Assembly (NCBI RefSeq): GCF_030323145.1
Contig: NZ_CP100470.1
Coordinates: 5,869,001-5,933,000, forward strand
DNA length: 64,000 bases
Direction: 5' to 3'
Source of the DNA: Mesorhizobium sp. C432A
Lineage (GTDB): Bacteria > Pseudomonadota > Alphaproteobacteria > Rhizobiales > Rhizobiaceae
The stretch's first letter is position 1; the number at the start of each line of letters is the position of its first letter. This document shows, one piece after another, positions 33,346-41,637 of this stretch. A model generated the notes under the pieces. The model did not search any database, was not told the origin of the DNA, and saw nothing but the letters and a program-made list of their open reading frames with translations. Both the position numbers and the translations under genes were made by a program.

Positions 33346-34535
33346 TGGTGGCGAACTCCCAGGGAAACATACAACGTGGTTGGCGCGCGGAATTCCCAGC
33401 CGCGAAACACCGGCACCTTGCCTGGCACCAAGCTGAGATCGGGGAAGCGCAGGAGCAGCAGCCTTAACGCAATGCACATCTGCTCGCGCGCGAAAAACCG
33501 GCCCGAACAGAAATGATGACCAAAGCCGAAGGCGGCATGATTGCCTTCCCTGCGGTTGATGTCGAAGCGGTCTGGATCGGCAAAGCGGCTCTCGTCGCGG
33601 CTTGCCGAGGAGACAAGTGCAGCGACCGCGGCGCCGGCAGGGATGGTTACGCCGCCAAGCTCGACCGCCTGCGTCGTCTGCCGCGTCTGGGTTCCGATCG
33701 GCGCCACCCAGCGCAAGCCTTCATCGACAGCCCTGGGCACAAAGGTCTCGGGATCGGCGAGCACCTGCCGCAATTGTTCGGGATGCGCAAGCAGGCCGGC
33801 GAGGATCGAACCGGCACCATGTCCGGGCTCCTGCATGCCGCCAAGCAGAATGACCTTGATGCTCGGCATCAAGAAATCGATCGGCCGCGTCGTGCCTTCC
33901 GGCATGCCGTCATGCAGCATATGCGACAGCGCCGAGCCGTCGGGGGCGCGCGCCAGTCTATCCAGAGTCGGCCGGATGGCTGCGCCGACCTCGGCGCTGA
34001 TCGCGTCGGCGATCTCTTGCCGCTTCGGGTCGTTCTCGAAATTGATGGCGCCCTGCGCAAGGCCATAGAACCAGCGGCGCAGCGTCGGCATGTCGATGTC
34101 GGCAAGGCCAAGCGAGCGCGCCAGGCTGAGCGTCGACACCGGCTCGAAATAATCCGCCATCAGCTCGGCGGAGCCTTGTTCGGCGATCCGGTCGAGAAAA
34201 GGTTCGGCAATCGACCGTACGAGATCGCCGGCATAGGCGGCGACGGTGCGCGGCCGGTATTTCGGATCGACGCCTTGGCGCAGCTGTCTATGCGTTTCGC
34301 CGTCGGTGGTCAGGATGGTCGGCTTGCCGAACGAGCGTTCGACCGGAGACGTACCGACGACGGCGGAGAAGATGTCGGGTGACTTTGCGACGGTCTCGAC
34401 GTCCTTCCAGCGGGTGACGAACCAGAGATTGACCGCCGGCACGAAAGCGACAGGCGCACTGCGCCGCAGTTCCGCATAGATCGGATACGGATCGGCTTCC
34501 AGCGCCTCAACGGTGATGCTCTCGGCAAAGCTCAA
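33342..34535 (-). CDS. Cytochrome P450 monooxygenase, atypical I-helix
   Basis: Soluble bacterial P450 of 397 residues with no membrane anchor. The heme loop FGFGHHFCSG at 336-345 carries the axial Cys343, and the K-helix ExxR is EGLR at 272-275. The I-helix segment LGGMQEPGHG (231-240) has EP where most P450s have the oxygen-activating (E/D)T. Such EP variants exist in some bacterial families. No ferredoxin or reductase gene is nearby, so electrons must come from elsewhere. It lies between a permease and an aldehyde dehydrogenase, which suggests it hydroxylates or N-dealkylates an imported amine. Confidence 0.92.
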   Translation of the reverse strand: MSFAESITVEALEADPYPIYAELRRSAPVAFVPAVNLWFVTRWKDVETVAKSPDIFSAVVGTSPVERSFGKPTILTTDGETHRQLRQGVDPKYRPRTVAAYAGDLVRSIAEPFLDRIAEQGSAELMADYFEPVSTLSLARSLGLADIDMPTLRRWFYGLAQGAINFENDPKRQEIADAISAEVGAAIRPTLDRLARAPDGSALSHMLHDGMPEGTTRPIDFLMPSIKVILLGGMQEPGHGAGSILAGLLAHPEQLRQVLADPETFVPRAVDEGLRWVAPIGTQTRQTTQAVELGGVTIPAGAAVAALVSSASRDESRFADPDRFDINRREGNHAAFGFGHHFCSGRFFAREQMCIALRLLLLRFPDLSLVPGKVPVFRGWEFRAPTTLYVSLGVRHQ

Positions 34536-34598
34536 CGCCGTTACTCCCTTGCGATGGAAAGGGGCGGCGCCGAACGCGCTACCCCCTTGTCCTTTGTC

Positions 34599-36047
34599 CT
34601 AGTCCTTCAGCGGCACGCCGAGATTTTCGAAGGCAACCGGATCCCGGCTCTTCAACGCACCGGCAAGCAGCAGGCCGACCACCGCGGCAATCAGCACCAG
34701 CCCCGGCAGCAACACGCCAAGGAAGCCACCGGCCCCGGACAGGCCACCGAAATTAATGACGATCAGGTAGATGATGACGACGAAAGCGATGAAGGCCAGC
34801 CCAGGCACGATGGTGGTCTTCAGCGTATTCTCCTGCGTCGACGGGTTGGCGCGGAAGTACATCACCACGGCGAGCGAGGCCACTGCCATCATGACGATGA
34901 CTCCCAGCGTCGCGACATTGGTCAGCCAGGAAAACAGCGCCAGAACCGGATCGAGGCCGAGTATCGCGAACAGTCCGATGACGATCGCTGCCAACACGCT
35001 CTGGATGACGGAAGCAACATGCGGGCTCTGGTGCACTGAATGCGTCACGCCGATCGCTTCAGGCAACAGCTTCTCGCGGCCCGAGACGTAGATGTAGCGG
35101 GCAACCGCGTTGTGGAACGCCAGCACGCCGGCAAACAGGCTCGACACGAACAGGATGCCCATGGCGTGCGACAGCATGGTTCCGGCGTAGCGGTCGGACA
35201 GGCCGAACAGGAAAGTCGTCGGATCCTGAAGCGCTTGCAGTGCGGGCAACAATTTGTCGACGCCGGCGCCGACCGCCATCAGCCAGGCCGTGACCATGTA
35301 GAAGACGCCGATCAGCAACACTGAGAAATAGGTGGCGCGCGGAATGGTCACCTTGGGGTCGCGGGCTTCCTCGGCGTAGATCGTCGTCGCCTCGAAACCG
35401 ATGAAGGCGGCGAAACAGAACAGGATGGCGATGGCGGGCGAGCCGCTGACGATCTGGCTCCAGCTGAACGGCGCCGCAGAGAGACCACTGTCGCCACCGG
35501 TCTTGAGGATGGCGAGGTCTAGCACCAGCACAACGATGTATTCGCACAGCACCAGCACCGTCAGGATCTTGGCCGAGAGGTCGACCTGGCGGTAGCCCAA
35601 CACCGCGACGATGGCGACGGCGATGAAGCTCCACACCCACCAGGGCAGGTCGATGCCCCAGCCGGCGAACAGGCCGGCGGTTGCGGCCCCCAGCAGGCCC
35701 ATGACCCCGATCTGCATGGCGTTGTAGGACAGGATCGCGATGATTGCGGTTGCGCCGCCGGCAAAACCGCCCAGCCCGCGCGCGGCATAGGCATAGAAGG
35801 CGCCGGCATTGCCGACATGGCGCGACATGGCGACGTAGCCGACCGCAAACAGCAGCAGCAACACGGTCACGATAAGATAGGTGCCGGCAAAGCCCGCCCC
35901 ATTGCCCATAAGCATGCCGAGCGGCGTGCCGCCGGCGACCGCGGTGAGCGGCGCCGCCGCCGAAATCACCATGAAGGTGATAGCGCCGACGCCAAGACTG
36001 TTCTTGCGCAGCCTGTTGGCGGGCGCCTGTTCCGAAACTGCTGACAT
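34599..36047 (-). CDS. APC-superfamily amino acid/polyamine permease
   Basis: Inner-membrane secondary transporter of 482 residues with about 12 hydrophobic helices. The first-helix signature GVGAITFMVISAAAPLTAVAGG (split) and SYNAMQIGVMGLLGAA are typical of the amino acid-polyamine-organocation family. GGAGGG lies before ATG 36047. First gene of the minus arm (permease, P450, aldehyde dehydrogenase), divergent from the IclR gene with two palindromes between them. It probably imports the compound degraded by the cluster. Confidence 0.9.
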   Translation of the reverse strand: MSAVSEQAPANRLRKNSLGVGAITFMVISAAAPLTAVAGGTPLGMLMGNGAGFAGTYLIVTVLLLLFAVGYVAMSRHVGNAGAFYAYAARGLGGFAGGATAIIAILSYNAMQIGVMGLLGAATAGLFAGWGIDLPWWVWSFIAVAIVAVLGYRQVDLSAKILTVLVLCEYIVVLVLDLAILKTGGDSGLSAAPFSWSQIVSGSPAIAILFCFAAFIGFEATTIYAEEARDPKVTIPRATYFSVLLIGVFYMVTAWLMAVGAGVDKLLPALQALQDPTTFLFGLSDRYAGTMLSHAMGILFVSSLFAGVLAFHNAVARYIYVSGREKLLPEAIGVTHSVHQSPHVASVIQSVLAAIVIGLFAILGLDPVLALFSWLTNVATLGVIVMMAVASLAVVMYFRANPSTQENTLKTTIVPGLAFIAFVVIIYLIVINFGGLSGAGGFLGVLLPGLVLIAAVVGLLLAGALKSRDPVAFENLGVPLKD

Positions 36048-36064
36048 TTGTCCCTCCAGTTTTA

Positions 36065-36080
36065 CGAACCCGTGGGTTCG
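36065..36080. promoter_or_regulatory. Palindrome CGAACCCGTGGGTTCG near permease start
   Basis: Perfect 7-2-7 palindrome located 18 bp upstream of the permease ATG. It contains the same GAACC and GGTTC half-sites as the IclR-type palindrome 32 bp away but in reverse order. It may be a second regulator site or an mRNA 5' hairpin. Confidence 0.42.
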
Positions 36081-36111
36081 CGGCCGCTCGGCCTGTTCCC
36101 TGAATTCCATC

Positions 36112-36128
36112 GGTTCATTATTTGAACC
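36112..36128. promoter_or_regulatory. Candidate IclR operator GGTTCATTATTTGAACC
   Basis: Perfect inverted repeat GGTTCA-N5-TGAACC between the divergent permease and IclR genes. A 17-base sequence differing at one position occurs at 51106-51122 upstream of the second IclR gene. Conservation of the AT-rich spacer as well as the arms in two places argues for a real protein-binding site. Confidence 0.7.
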
Positions 36129-36213
36129 CTTATTTTGAATATAGACTTGCAAAGAATGCGGATGCCTGTCAAGTTAATTCACACATTAAGTTTCTATCCG
36201 AGCGGGAGGCTGG

Positions 36214-36984
36214 ATGGGTACGGTCGGCAAGGCGATTTCACTTCTGGAGCTGTTCACGGTGGACGAACCCGAGTTCGGACTTTCCGATCTCGCGCGGCGG
36301 TGTGCGTTCGACAAGGCGACGACGCGGCGGCTGCTGGTGGCGCTTGGCGGCCATGGTTTCGTCGAGCAGGATGCCGGCACGCGGCACTATCGCCTCGGCG
36401 CCGGCCTGTCGCGGCTGGCGCGTATCCGCGAAGCCTGCTTCCCGTTCCTGCAAACGGCAATTCCCGTGGCGCAGGATTTGGCGGGTTCGACAACCGAGAC
36501 GGTGCATCTGTCGGAATTCGGCGTCGACAGGCTGATCACCGTTTATGTCGAGCATTCAAGCTGGGCAAACCGGGTGAACATCGATGTCGGCCAGCTTCTG
36601 CCGCTGCATTCCACCGCCTCCGGCATCGCCTATCTCGCCTTCGCCGACAACGCGACCGTGAAAGCATGCCTGACAGGTTCGCTTGAGGCCTTCACCGATC
36701 ATACCCTCGTCGAGCCGGCCGCCATTTCAAAGTCGATCGGCGAGGCGCGCGACCGCGGCTATTCGATCTGCGACCAGGGCCATGAGGACGGCGTGATCGG
36801 CGTCGCGGCTGCAATCCGCGCCGCCGATGGTCTTGCGCTGGGGACAATTGCGGTGGCAGCCCCGAAGGCCAGGACGACACCGGCTACGATCGTGGAACGA
36901 GGGCTTGCGGTTGTGACCGCGGCACGGGAGATTTCGATGCGCCTCAATGGCGAAAACCTGCAAACCCTGAGGAGGCAGGCCTGA
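36214..36984 (+). CDS. IclR-family transcriptional regulator
   Basis: Regulator of 256 residues. The N-terminal winged HTH runs through GKAISLLELF, GLSDLARRCAFDKATTRRLL and RHYRLGAG. The C-terminal IclR effector domain contains ETVHLSEF, LPLHSTASGIAYLAF and GYSICDQGHEDGVIGVAAAI. It is closely similar throughout to the regulator at 51198. It probably controls both divergent arms through the palindrome at 36112-36128. The TGA overlaps the ATG of the next gene by one base. Confidence 0.92.
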   Translation: MGTVGKAISLLELFTVDEPEFGLSDLARRCAFDKATTRRLLVALGGHGFVEQDAGTRHYRLGAGLSRLARIREACFPFLQTAIPVAQDLAGSTTETVHLSEFGVDRLITVYVEHSSWANRVNIDVGQLLPLHSTASGIAYLAFADNATVKACLTGSLEAFTDHTLVEPAAISKSIGEARDRGYSICDQGHEDGVIGVAAAIRAADGLALGTIAVAAPKARTTPATIVERGLAVVTAAREISMRLNGENLQTLRRQA

Positions 36985-38267
36985 TGTCTGCAGATATGGC
37001 GACGCCCCGCATCCTGGTCATCGGCACGGGCGACACCAAGACCGACGAACTGCTGTTCATGAAAGCGTGTATCGAGGCATCCGGTGGCCGCGCCGTGATG
37101 ATGGATGTCAGCGTGCTGGGCGCCCCCGCCTATAGTCCCGATCACGACAAGCATGCCGTTGCGCGGGCCGCTGGCGTGACGATGGCCGAAATCGTCTCGA
37201 GCGGCGACGAAAACACCGCCATGACATTGATGGCCGTCGGCGCCGTTCAGCTGGTGCGCCAGCTTCACCAGCGCGGCGAGATCGACGCCTTCATCGCCAT
37301 CGGTGGTTCGATGGGAACCGATTTGGCGCTCGATGTCGCGCTGTGCCTGCCGCTCGGCGTGCCGAAATTCGTCGTCTCGACCATCGCCTACTCGCATCTC
37401 ATTCCGCCCGAGCGCGTCGCGCCCGACCTGATGATGATCCTGTGGGCAGGCGGGCTCTACGGCCTCAACACCATCTGCAAGCTGGTCCTTTCCCAGGCCT
37501 GCGGCGCGGTGGTCGGTGCGGCGAGGATCGTGCTTGCATCCCGTGCTTCGGCCCCGGCGGTCGGACCGACCATCGGCATGACTTCGCTGGGCAGCAGTTG
37601 CCTGCGCTATATGAAGACGCTGAAGCCGGCGTTGGAGCAGCGCGGCTATGACGTCGCAGTCTTTCACACCACCGGGATGGGGGGCCGGGCCTTCGAATCG
37701 ATCGCCAGCCAGGACCATTTCTGCGCGGTGTTCGACTTCAGCCTGCAGGAGATCACCAATCATCTTGCCGGTTCGGTCGTCAGCTCCGGCGCCGACCGGC
37801 TCGAGAATGCCGGCGCCCGCGGCATTCCGCAGATCGCAGCCCCTGGCGCCGTAGACATGGTCGATTTGCCGACCTGGCAGGCGCTGCCGACAAAGTTCGC
37901 GCAGCGGCCATTCCATGCTCATAACAGGTTGATCGGCTCGATCACCGTCGATGCCGCCGACCGCCGTGAAGTCGCCAGGACCATCGCCGCCAAGCTCGGT
38001 GCGTCGAAGGGGCGCTCCGCTTTCATCCTGCCCTCCGGCGGCATCCAGGAATGGGATGCGCAGGGCGAGCCGCTGTACGAACCCGAAGCCCTCGCGGCGT
38101 TCACCGATGAGATGCGCAAGGCCATTCCCGCCGGCGTCGAGTTCCACGAGATCGACGCCCACATCAACAGCGACGAGTTCGTCGGCAAGGCGCTCGAAAT
38201 CTTCGACCGCTGGGTCGAGGAAGGCATCATCCCGCGCGGCATGCCGGCCAAGGGAGTGGCTGCGTGA
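36984..38267 (+). CDS. Tm-1-like / UPF0261 family protein
   Basis: A 427-residue cytoplasmic protein with the two-domain UPF0261 layout: an N-terminal ATP-binding-like domain (ILVIGTGDTKTDELLFM, FIAIGGSMGTDLALDVAL) and a C-terminal domain (IGMTSLGSSCLRYM, then VFHTTGMGGRAFE, ending near FHEIDAHINSDEF). Plant Tm-1 with this fold inhibits a viral replicase; bacterial members have no settled function but often sit in catabolic operons. It is translationally coupled to the IclR gene before it and the HAD gene after it (GTGA). Confidence 0.82.
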   Translation: MSADMATPRILVIGTGDTKTDELLFMKACIEASGGRAVMMDVSVLGAPAYSPDHDKHAVARAAGVTMAEIVSSGDENTAMTLMAVGAVQLVRQLHQRGEIDAFIAIGGSMGTDLALDVALCLPLGVPKFVVSTIAYSHLIPPERVAPDLMMILWAGGLYGLNTICKLVLSQACGAVVGAARIVLASRASAPAVGPTIGMTSLGSSCLRYMKTLKPALEQRGYDVAVFHTTGMGGRAFESIASQDHFCAVFDFSLQEITNHLAGSVVSSGADRLENAGARGIPQIAAPGAVDMVDLPTWQALPTKFAQRPFHAHNRLIGSITVDAADRREVARTIAAKLGASKGRSAFILPSGGIQEWDAQGEPLYEPEALAAFTDEMRKAIPAGVEFHEIDAHINSDEFVGKALEIFDRWVEEGIIPRGMPAKGVAA

Positions 38268-38926
38268 GCGCTGTTCCTGCCCAGGCGCTCGTCCTCGATT
38301 TCGGCGGCGTCGTCACCCGGACCCTTTTCGAGACCCATGCCTTGACCGAACAGGCGCTCGGCCTCGCGCCGGGAACGCTGCAATGGCACGGGCCGTTCGA
38401 CCCGGATTCAGATCCGCTGTGGCGCTCCATGCAGGCCAACGACATCAGCGAGCGCGATTATTGGCGCACCCGCACCAGCGAAGTCGGCCGGCTCGTCGGC
38501 GAGGACTGGGAGGCAATGGAGACATTCGTCCAGCGCGCACGCGGAGCCGAGCCGGAAAAGATCGTGCGGCCCGAAGCCGTCCGCGCCATCCGGACCGTGC
38601 ATGCGGCGGGATTTCGCCTGGCGATCCTGTCCAACGAGCTAGATCTGTTCTATGGCGCCGGCTTCCGTCAGCGGCTGCCGCTGCTCGAGCTGTTCGACAC
38701 CATCGTCGACGCCACCTATACCCGCATCCTCAAGCCCGATCCGCGCGCCTATGCCTTGGTGACCGAGGCGCTTGGCCTGCCTGCCCGCGCCTGTGTGTTC
38801 GTTGACGACCAGCAGCGCAATGTCGATGGCGGCCGTGCCGTCGGCATGCGCACCGTTCATTTCGACGTCGCGCGGCCGGCACTTTCCTATGCCGAGGCCC
38901 TCGGCCATTTCGACCTCATCTCCTGA
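38264..38926 (+). CDS. HAD-superfamily hydrolase (subfamily IA-like)
   Basis: Small-molecule phosphatase or dehalogenase candidate, 220 residues. The nucleophile Asp is in VLDFGGVVTR, with glycine at the usual +2 acid position as in several DFGGV-type members. Motif II is AILSN, motif III lysine is in RILKPDPRAY and motif IV is VFVDDQQRNVDG. The start is GTG overlapping the UPF0261 stop. Beside a kinase in the same operon, it may remove phosphate from an intermediate. Confidence 0.85.
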   Translation: MSAVPAQALVLDFGGVVTRTLFETHALTEQALGLAPGTLQWHGPFDPDSDPLWRSMQANDISERDYWRTRTSEVGRLVGEDWEAMETFVQRARGAEPEKIVRPEAVRAIRTVHAAGFRLAILSNELDLFYGAGFRQRLPLLELFDTIVDATYTRILKPDPRAYALVTEALGLPARACVFVDDQQRNVDGGRAVGMRTVHFDVARPALSYAEALGHFDLIS

Positions 38927-38946
38927 GACATTTGCGGAGCCTTGCG

Positions 38947-40296
38947 ATGCGCGACATCAATTTCCTCACCGAGAAAAACGCCAAGCCGATCTGGCATCCG
39001 ATGGCACACCCGGCCGAGATGCGGGCCAACCCGCCAAAGGTGATCATGAAAGGCGAAGGCGTGATGGTCACCGACATCGACGGCAACACCGTGCTCGATG
39101 CGGTTGGCGGACTGTGGAACGTCAATCTCGGCTACTCCTGCGACCCGATCAAGAAGGCCATCGCCGACCAGCTCAGCGCCCTGCCCTACTATTCCGGGTT
39201 TCGCGGCACGTCGACCGGCCCGTCGATCGAGCTCGCTTACGAACTCAGCGAATGGTTCGAACCGGAAGGCATGGTGCGGACCTTCTTCACCTCGGGCGGC
39301 TCGGATTCGGTCGAAACCGCACTGCGGCTCGCCCGCCAATACTGGAAGATCCGCGGCCAGGGCGACCGGACAAAATTCCTCGCGCTGAAGAAGGGCTATC
39401 ACGGCACCCATTTCGGTGGCGCGTCAGTCAACGGCAACGCCAATTTCCGCCGCAACTATGAGCCGCTTATGCCCGGCGTCTTCCACATTCCCGCACCCTG
39501 GACCTTCCGCAATCCGTTCGATGAGACCGATCCGGCGCGGCTGGCCAAACTGTGCGCCAAAGCGCTGGAGGATGAGATCGCCTTCCAGGGCGGCGACACC
39601 ATTGCCGCCTTCATCATGGAGCCGGTTCTCGGCGCCGGCGGCGTCATCGTTCCGCATGACAGCTTCATGCCGCTGGTCCGCGAGATATGCGACCGCCACG
39701 AAATCCTGCTGATCGCCGACGAGGTGGTCACGGGGTTCGGTCGCACCGGCGCCTGGTCGGGTTCGCGGCTATCCGGCGTGAAGCCGGATTTCATGACCAT
39801 CGCCAAGGCGATCACCTCGGGCTATTTCCCGCTCGGCGCCACCTTGATCGGCGCCAAGGTCGCCGACGTCTTCGAGGCCGACAAGACCAGCTTCGGGGCG
39901 ATCGGTCATGGCTATACCTATTCCGGCCATCCTGTCGGCTGCGCGGCAGGGCTGGCTGCACTTGCCGAGACCAAGCGGCTTCGCCTGGACGAGAACGCAG
40001 CCGCGCGCGGCATCGAGCTCGCGGCGACGCTGGAGGGGCTAAAAGCCAAGCACGCGATCGTCGGCGACATCAGGTACAAGGGCCTGATGGCTGCGCTAGA
40101 GCTGGTCTCCGATCGCACGACGAAAAAGCCGGTGGACAAGAAGACCATGGCCGTGGTTTCGGAAGCCACTTATGACGCCGGCGTCATGCTGCGCGTGTCC
40201 GGCAACAACATCATCCTGTCGCCGCCGCTGATCATCGGCGCCGCCGACGTGGCAAAGATCGGCGAGGCCATCGATGCAGGTCTGTCGAGGGCCTGA
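38947..40296 (+). CDS. Class III aminotransferase (omega-amino acid:pyruvate type)
   Basis: PLP-dependent aminotransferase, 449 residues. It has TSGGSDSVETALRLARQYW, the ring-binding aspartate in LIADEVVTGFGR and the Schiff-base lysine in MTIAKAITSGYFPLGA. ATG 38947 is chosen over an in-frame TTG 15 bases upstream; CGGAG lies 7-11 bases upstream. The third class III enzyme of the window. In this operon it would deaminate a terminal amine while the next gene product handles a phosphorylated intermediate. Confidence 0.9.
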   Translation: MRDINFLTEKNAKPIWHPMAHPAEMRANPPKVIMKGEGVMVTDIDGNTVLDAVGGLWNVNLGYSCDPIKKAIADQLSALPYYSGFRGTSTGPSIELAYELSEWFEPEGMVRTFFTSGGSDSVETALRLARQYWKIRGQGDRTKFLALKKGYHGTHFGGASVNGNANFRRNYEPLMPGVFHIPAPWTFRNPFDETDPARLAKLCAKALEDEIAFQGGDTIAAFIMEPVLGAGGVIVPHDSFMPLVREICDRHEILLIADEVVTGFGRTGAWSGSRLSGVKPDFMTIAKAITSGYFPLGATLIGAKVADVFEADKTSFGAIGHGYTYSGHPVGCAAGLAALAETKRLRLDENAAARGIELAATLEGLKAKHAIVGDIRYKGLMAALELVSDRTTKKPVDKKTMAVVSEATYDAGVMLRVSGNNIILSPPLIIGAADVAKIGEAIDAGLSRA

Positions 40297-40329
40297 TAGA
40301 CCCGCTGACGCAATGGAGTTTGGTACGCA

Positions 40330-41637
40330 ATGACCCAATCTGAGAAGAACCCGAGCGAGGAAGCGCTCGTCAAGCGGCGTGCCCGCCTGCTCGGCGCGAA
40401 ATCGCAATTGTTCTACGACGAGCCCGTGCACCTGGTGCGCGGCGAAGGCGTCTGGCTCTACGATGCCGACGGCCGCAAGTATCTCGATGCCTACAACAAC
40501 GTCGCCCATGTCGGCCATTGCCACCCGCATGTGGTCGAGGCCTTGTGCCGTCAGGCAAGCCTGCTCAACACCCACACACGCTATCTGCACACCGCAATTC
40601 TCGACTATGTCGAGCGGCTGACGGCGACCTTCAATGCAAGCCTCGCCACCGCAATCCTGACCTGCACCGGCAGCGAGGCCAACGACATCGCGCTGCGCAT
40701 GGCGCAGGCCGCCTCCGGCAATATGGGCATCATCGCCACCGACGCCACCTATCATGGCAACACGACGGCGGTTTCGCAGCTGAGCACGCGCATGCCTCCG
40801 ATCCGCGGCCGCGCCCCCCATGTCAGGCTGGTGCCGGCCCCCGACAGCTATCGCCATCCCGATGCGATGGCCAATGGCAAGGCCTTTGGCGACGCCGTGC
40901 GTCAAGCGATCGCCTCGCTGGCACAGGATGGCATTGGCCTGTCTGGCATCATCTTGTGTCCGCTGCTCGCCAATGAAGGTTTCCCGGCTCTGCCCACCGG
41001 ATTTTTCGACGACGCCTTGGGGGCCGTGCGCGAAGCCGGTGGTCTGGTCATCGCCGACGAAGTGCAGCCCGGCTTCGGCCGCACCGGCAGCCATTTCTGG
41101 GGCCATCAGCGCGCCGGCTTCGTCCCCGACATCGTCACCATGGGCAAGCCGATGGGCAATGGCCATCCGATCGCGGCCGTGGTCACCACCAAGGAGATAC
41201 TGGCGACCTTCCGCGACGCTTTCCGCTACTTCAACACCTTTGGCGGCAACCCGGTCTCCTGCGCAGTCGCCAATGCCGTCCTCGACGTCATCGAACAGGA
41301 AAACCTTGTCGCCAACGCGCAAGACGTCGGCGCCTATGCGCTTGGCCTGCTGCGCCCGCTGGCCGATCGGCATGAGTGCATCGGCGAGGTCAGGGGGGCC
41401 GGACTGTTCTTCGGCGCCGAGCTGGTCCACGACCGCGACACGCGCGAACCGGCGCCCGACATTGCCGAGCAGGTCGCCAATCGCATGCGCCATCGCGGCG
41501 TGCTGATGGGCAAGACCGGCATCCACGGCAATGTGCTCAAGATCCGCCCGCCCATGCCGTTCTCGCGCGACAATGCCGAGTTCCTGATCGGCCTGCTGGA
41601 CGAGGTGCTGGGCCAAGTCGGCGGAGTGCCGGCGTGA
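40330..41637 (+). CDS. AGXT2L-like class III PLP enzyme, probable O-phosphoamine phospho-lyase
   Basis: Fold type I PLP enzyme of 435 residues. The blocks NNVAHVGHCHPHVV (57-69) and LNTHTRYLH (79-87), and the lysine motif TMGKPMGNGHP with Lys273, match the animal phospho-lyases that split phosphoethanolamine or 5-phosphohydroxylysine. They do not match ordinary omega-transaminases. Asp243 is the ring-binding residue. Such enzymes release phosphate, ammonia and an aldehyde. Its stop overlaps the start of an APH-family kinase that could make the phosphorylated substrate. Family match is read by eye; a transaminase activity remains possible. Confidence 0.8.
   Translation: MTQSEKNPSEEALVKRRARLLGAKSQLFYDEPVHLVRGEGVWLYDADGRKYLDAYNNVAHVGHCHPHVVEALCRQASLLNTHTRYLHTAILDYVERLTATFNASLATAILTCTGSEANDIALRMAQAASGNMGIIATDATYHGNTTAVSQLSTRMPPIRGRAPHVRLVPAPDSYRHPDAMANGKAFGDAVRQAIASLAQDGIGLSGIILCPLLANEGFPALPTGFFDDALGAVREAGGLVIADEVQPGFGRTGSHFWGHQRAGFVPDIVTMGKPMGNGHPIAAVVTTKEILATFRDAFRYFNTFGGNPVSCAVANAVLDVIEQENLVANAQDVGAYALGLLRPLADRHECIGEVRGAGLFFGAELVHDRDTREPAPDIAEQVANRMRHRGVLMGKTGIHGNVLKIRPPMPFSRDNAEFLIGLLDEVLGQVGGVPA

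Noticed and set aside
40096..41616. 506-codon minus-strand open frame opposite the phospho-lyase-like gene
   Set aside because: Antisense shadow of a gene with clear PLP-enzyme motifs.
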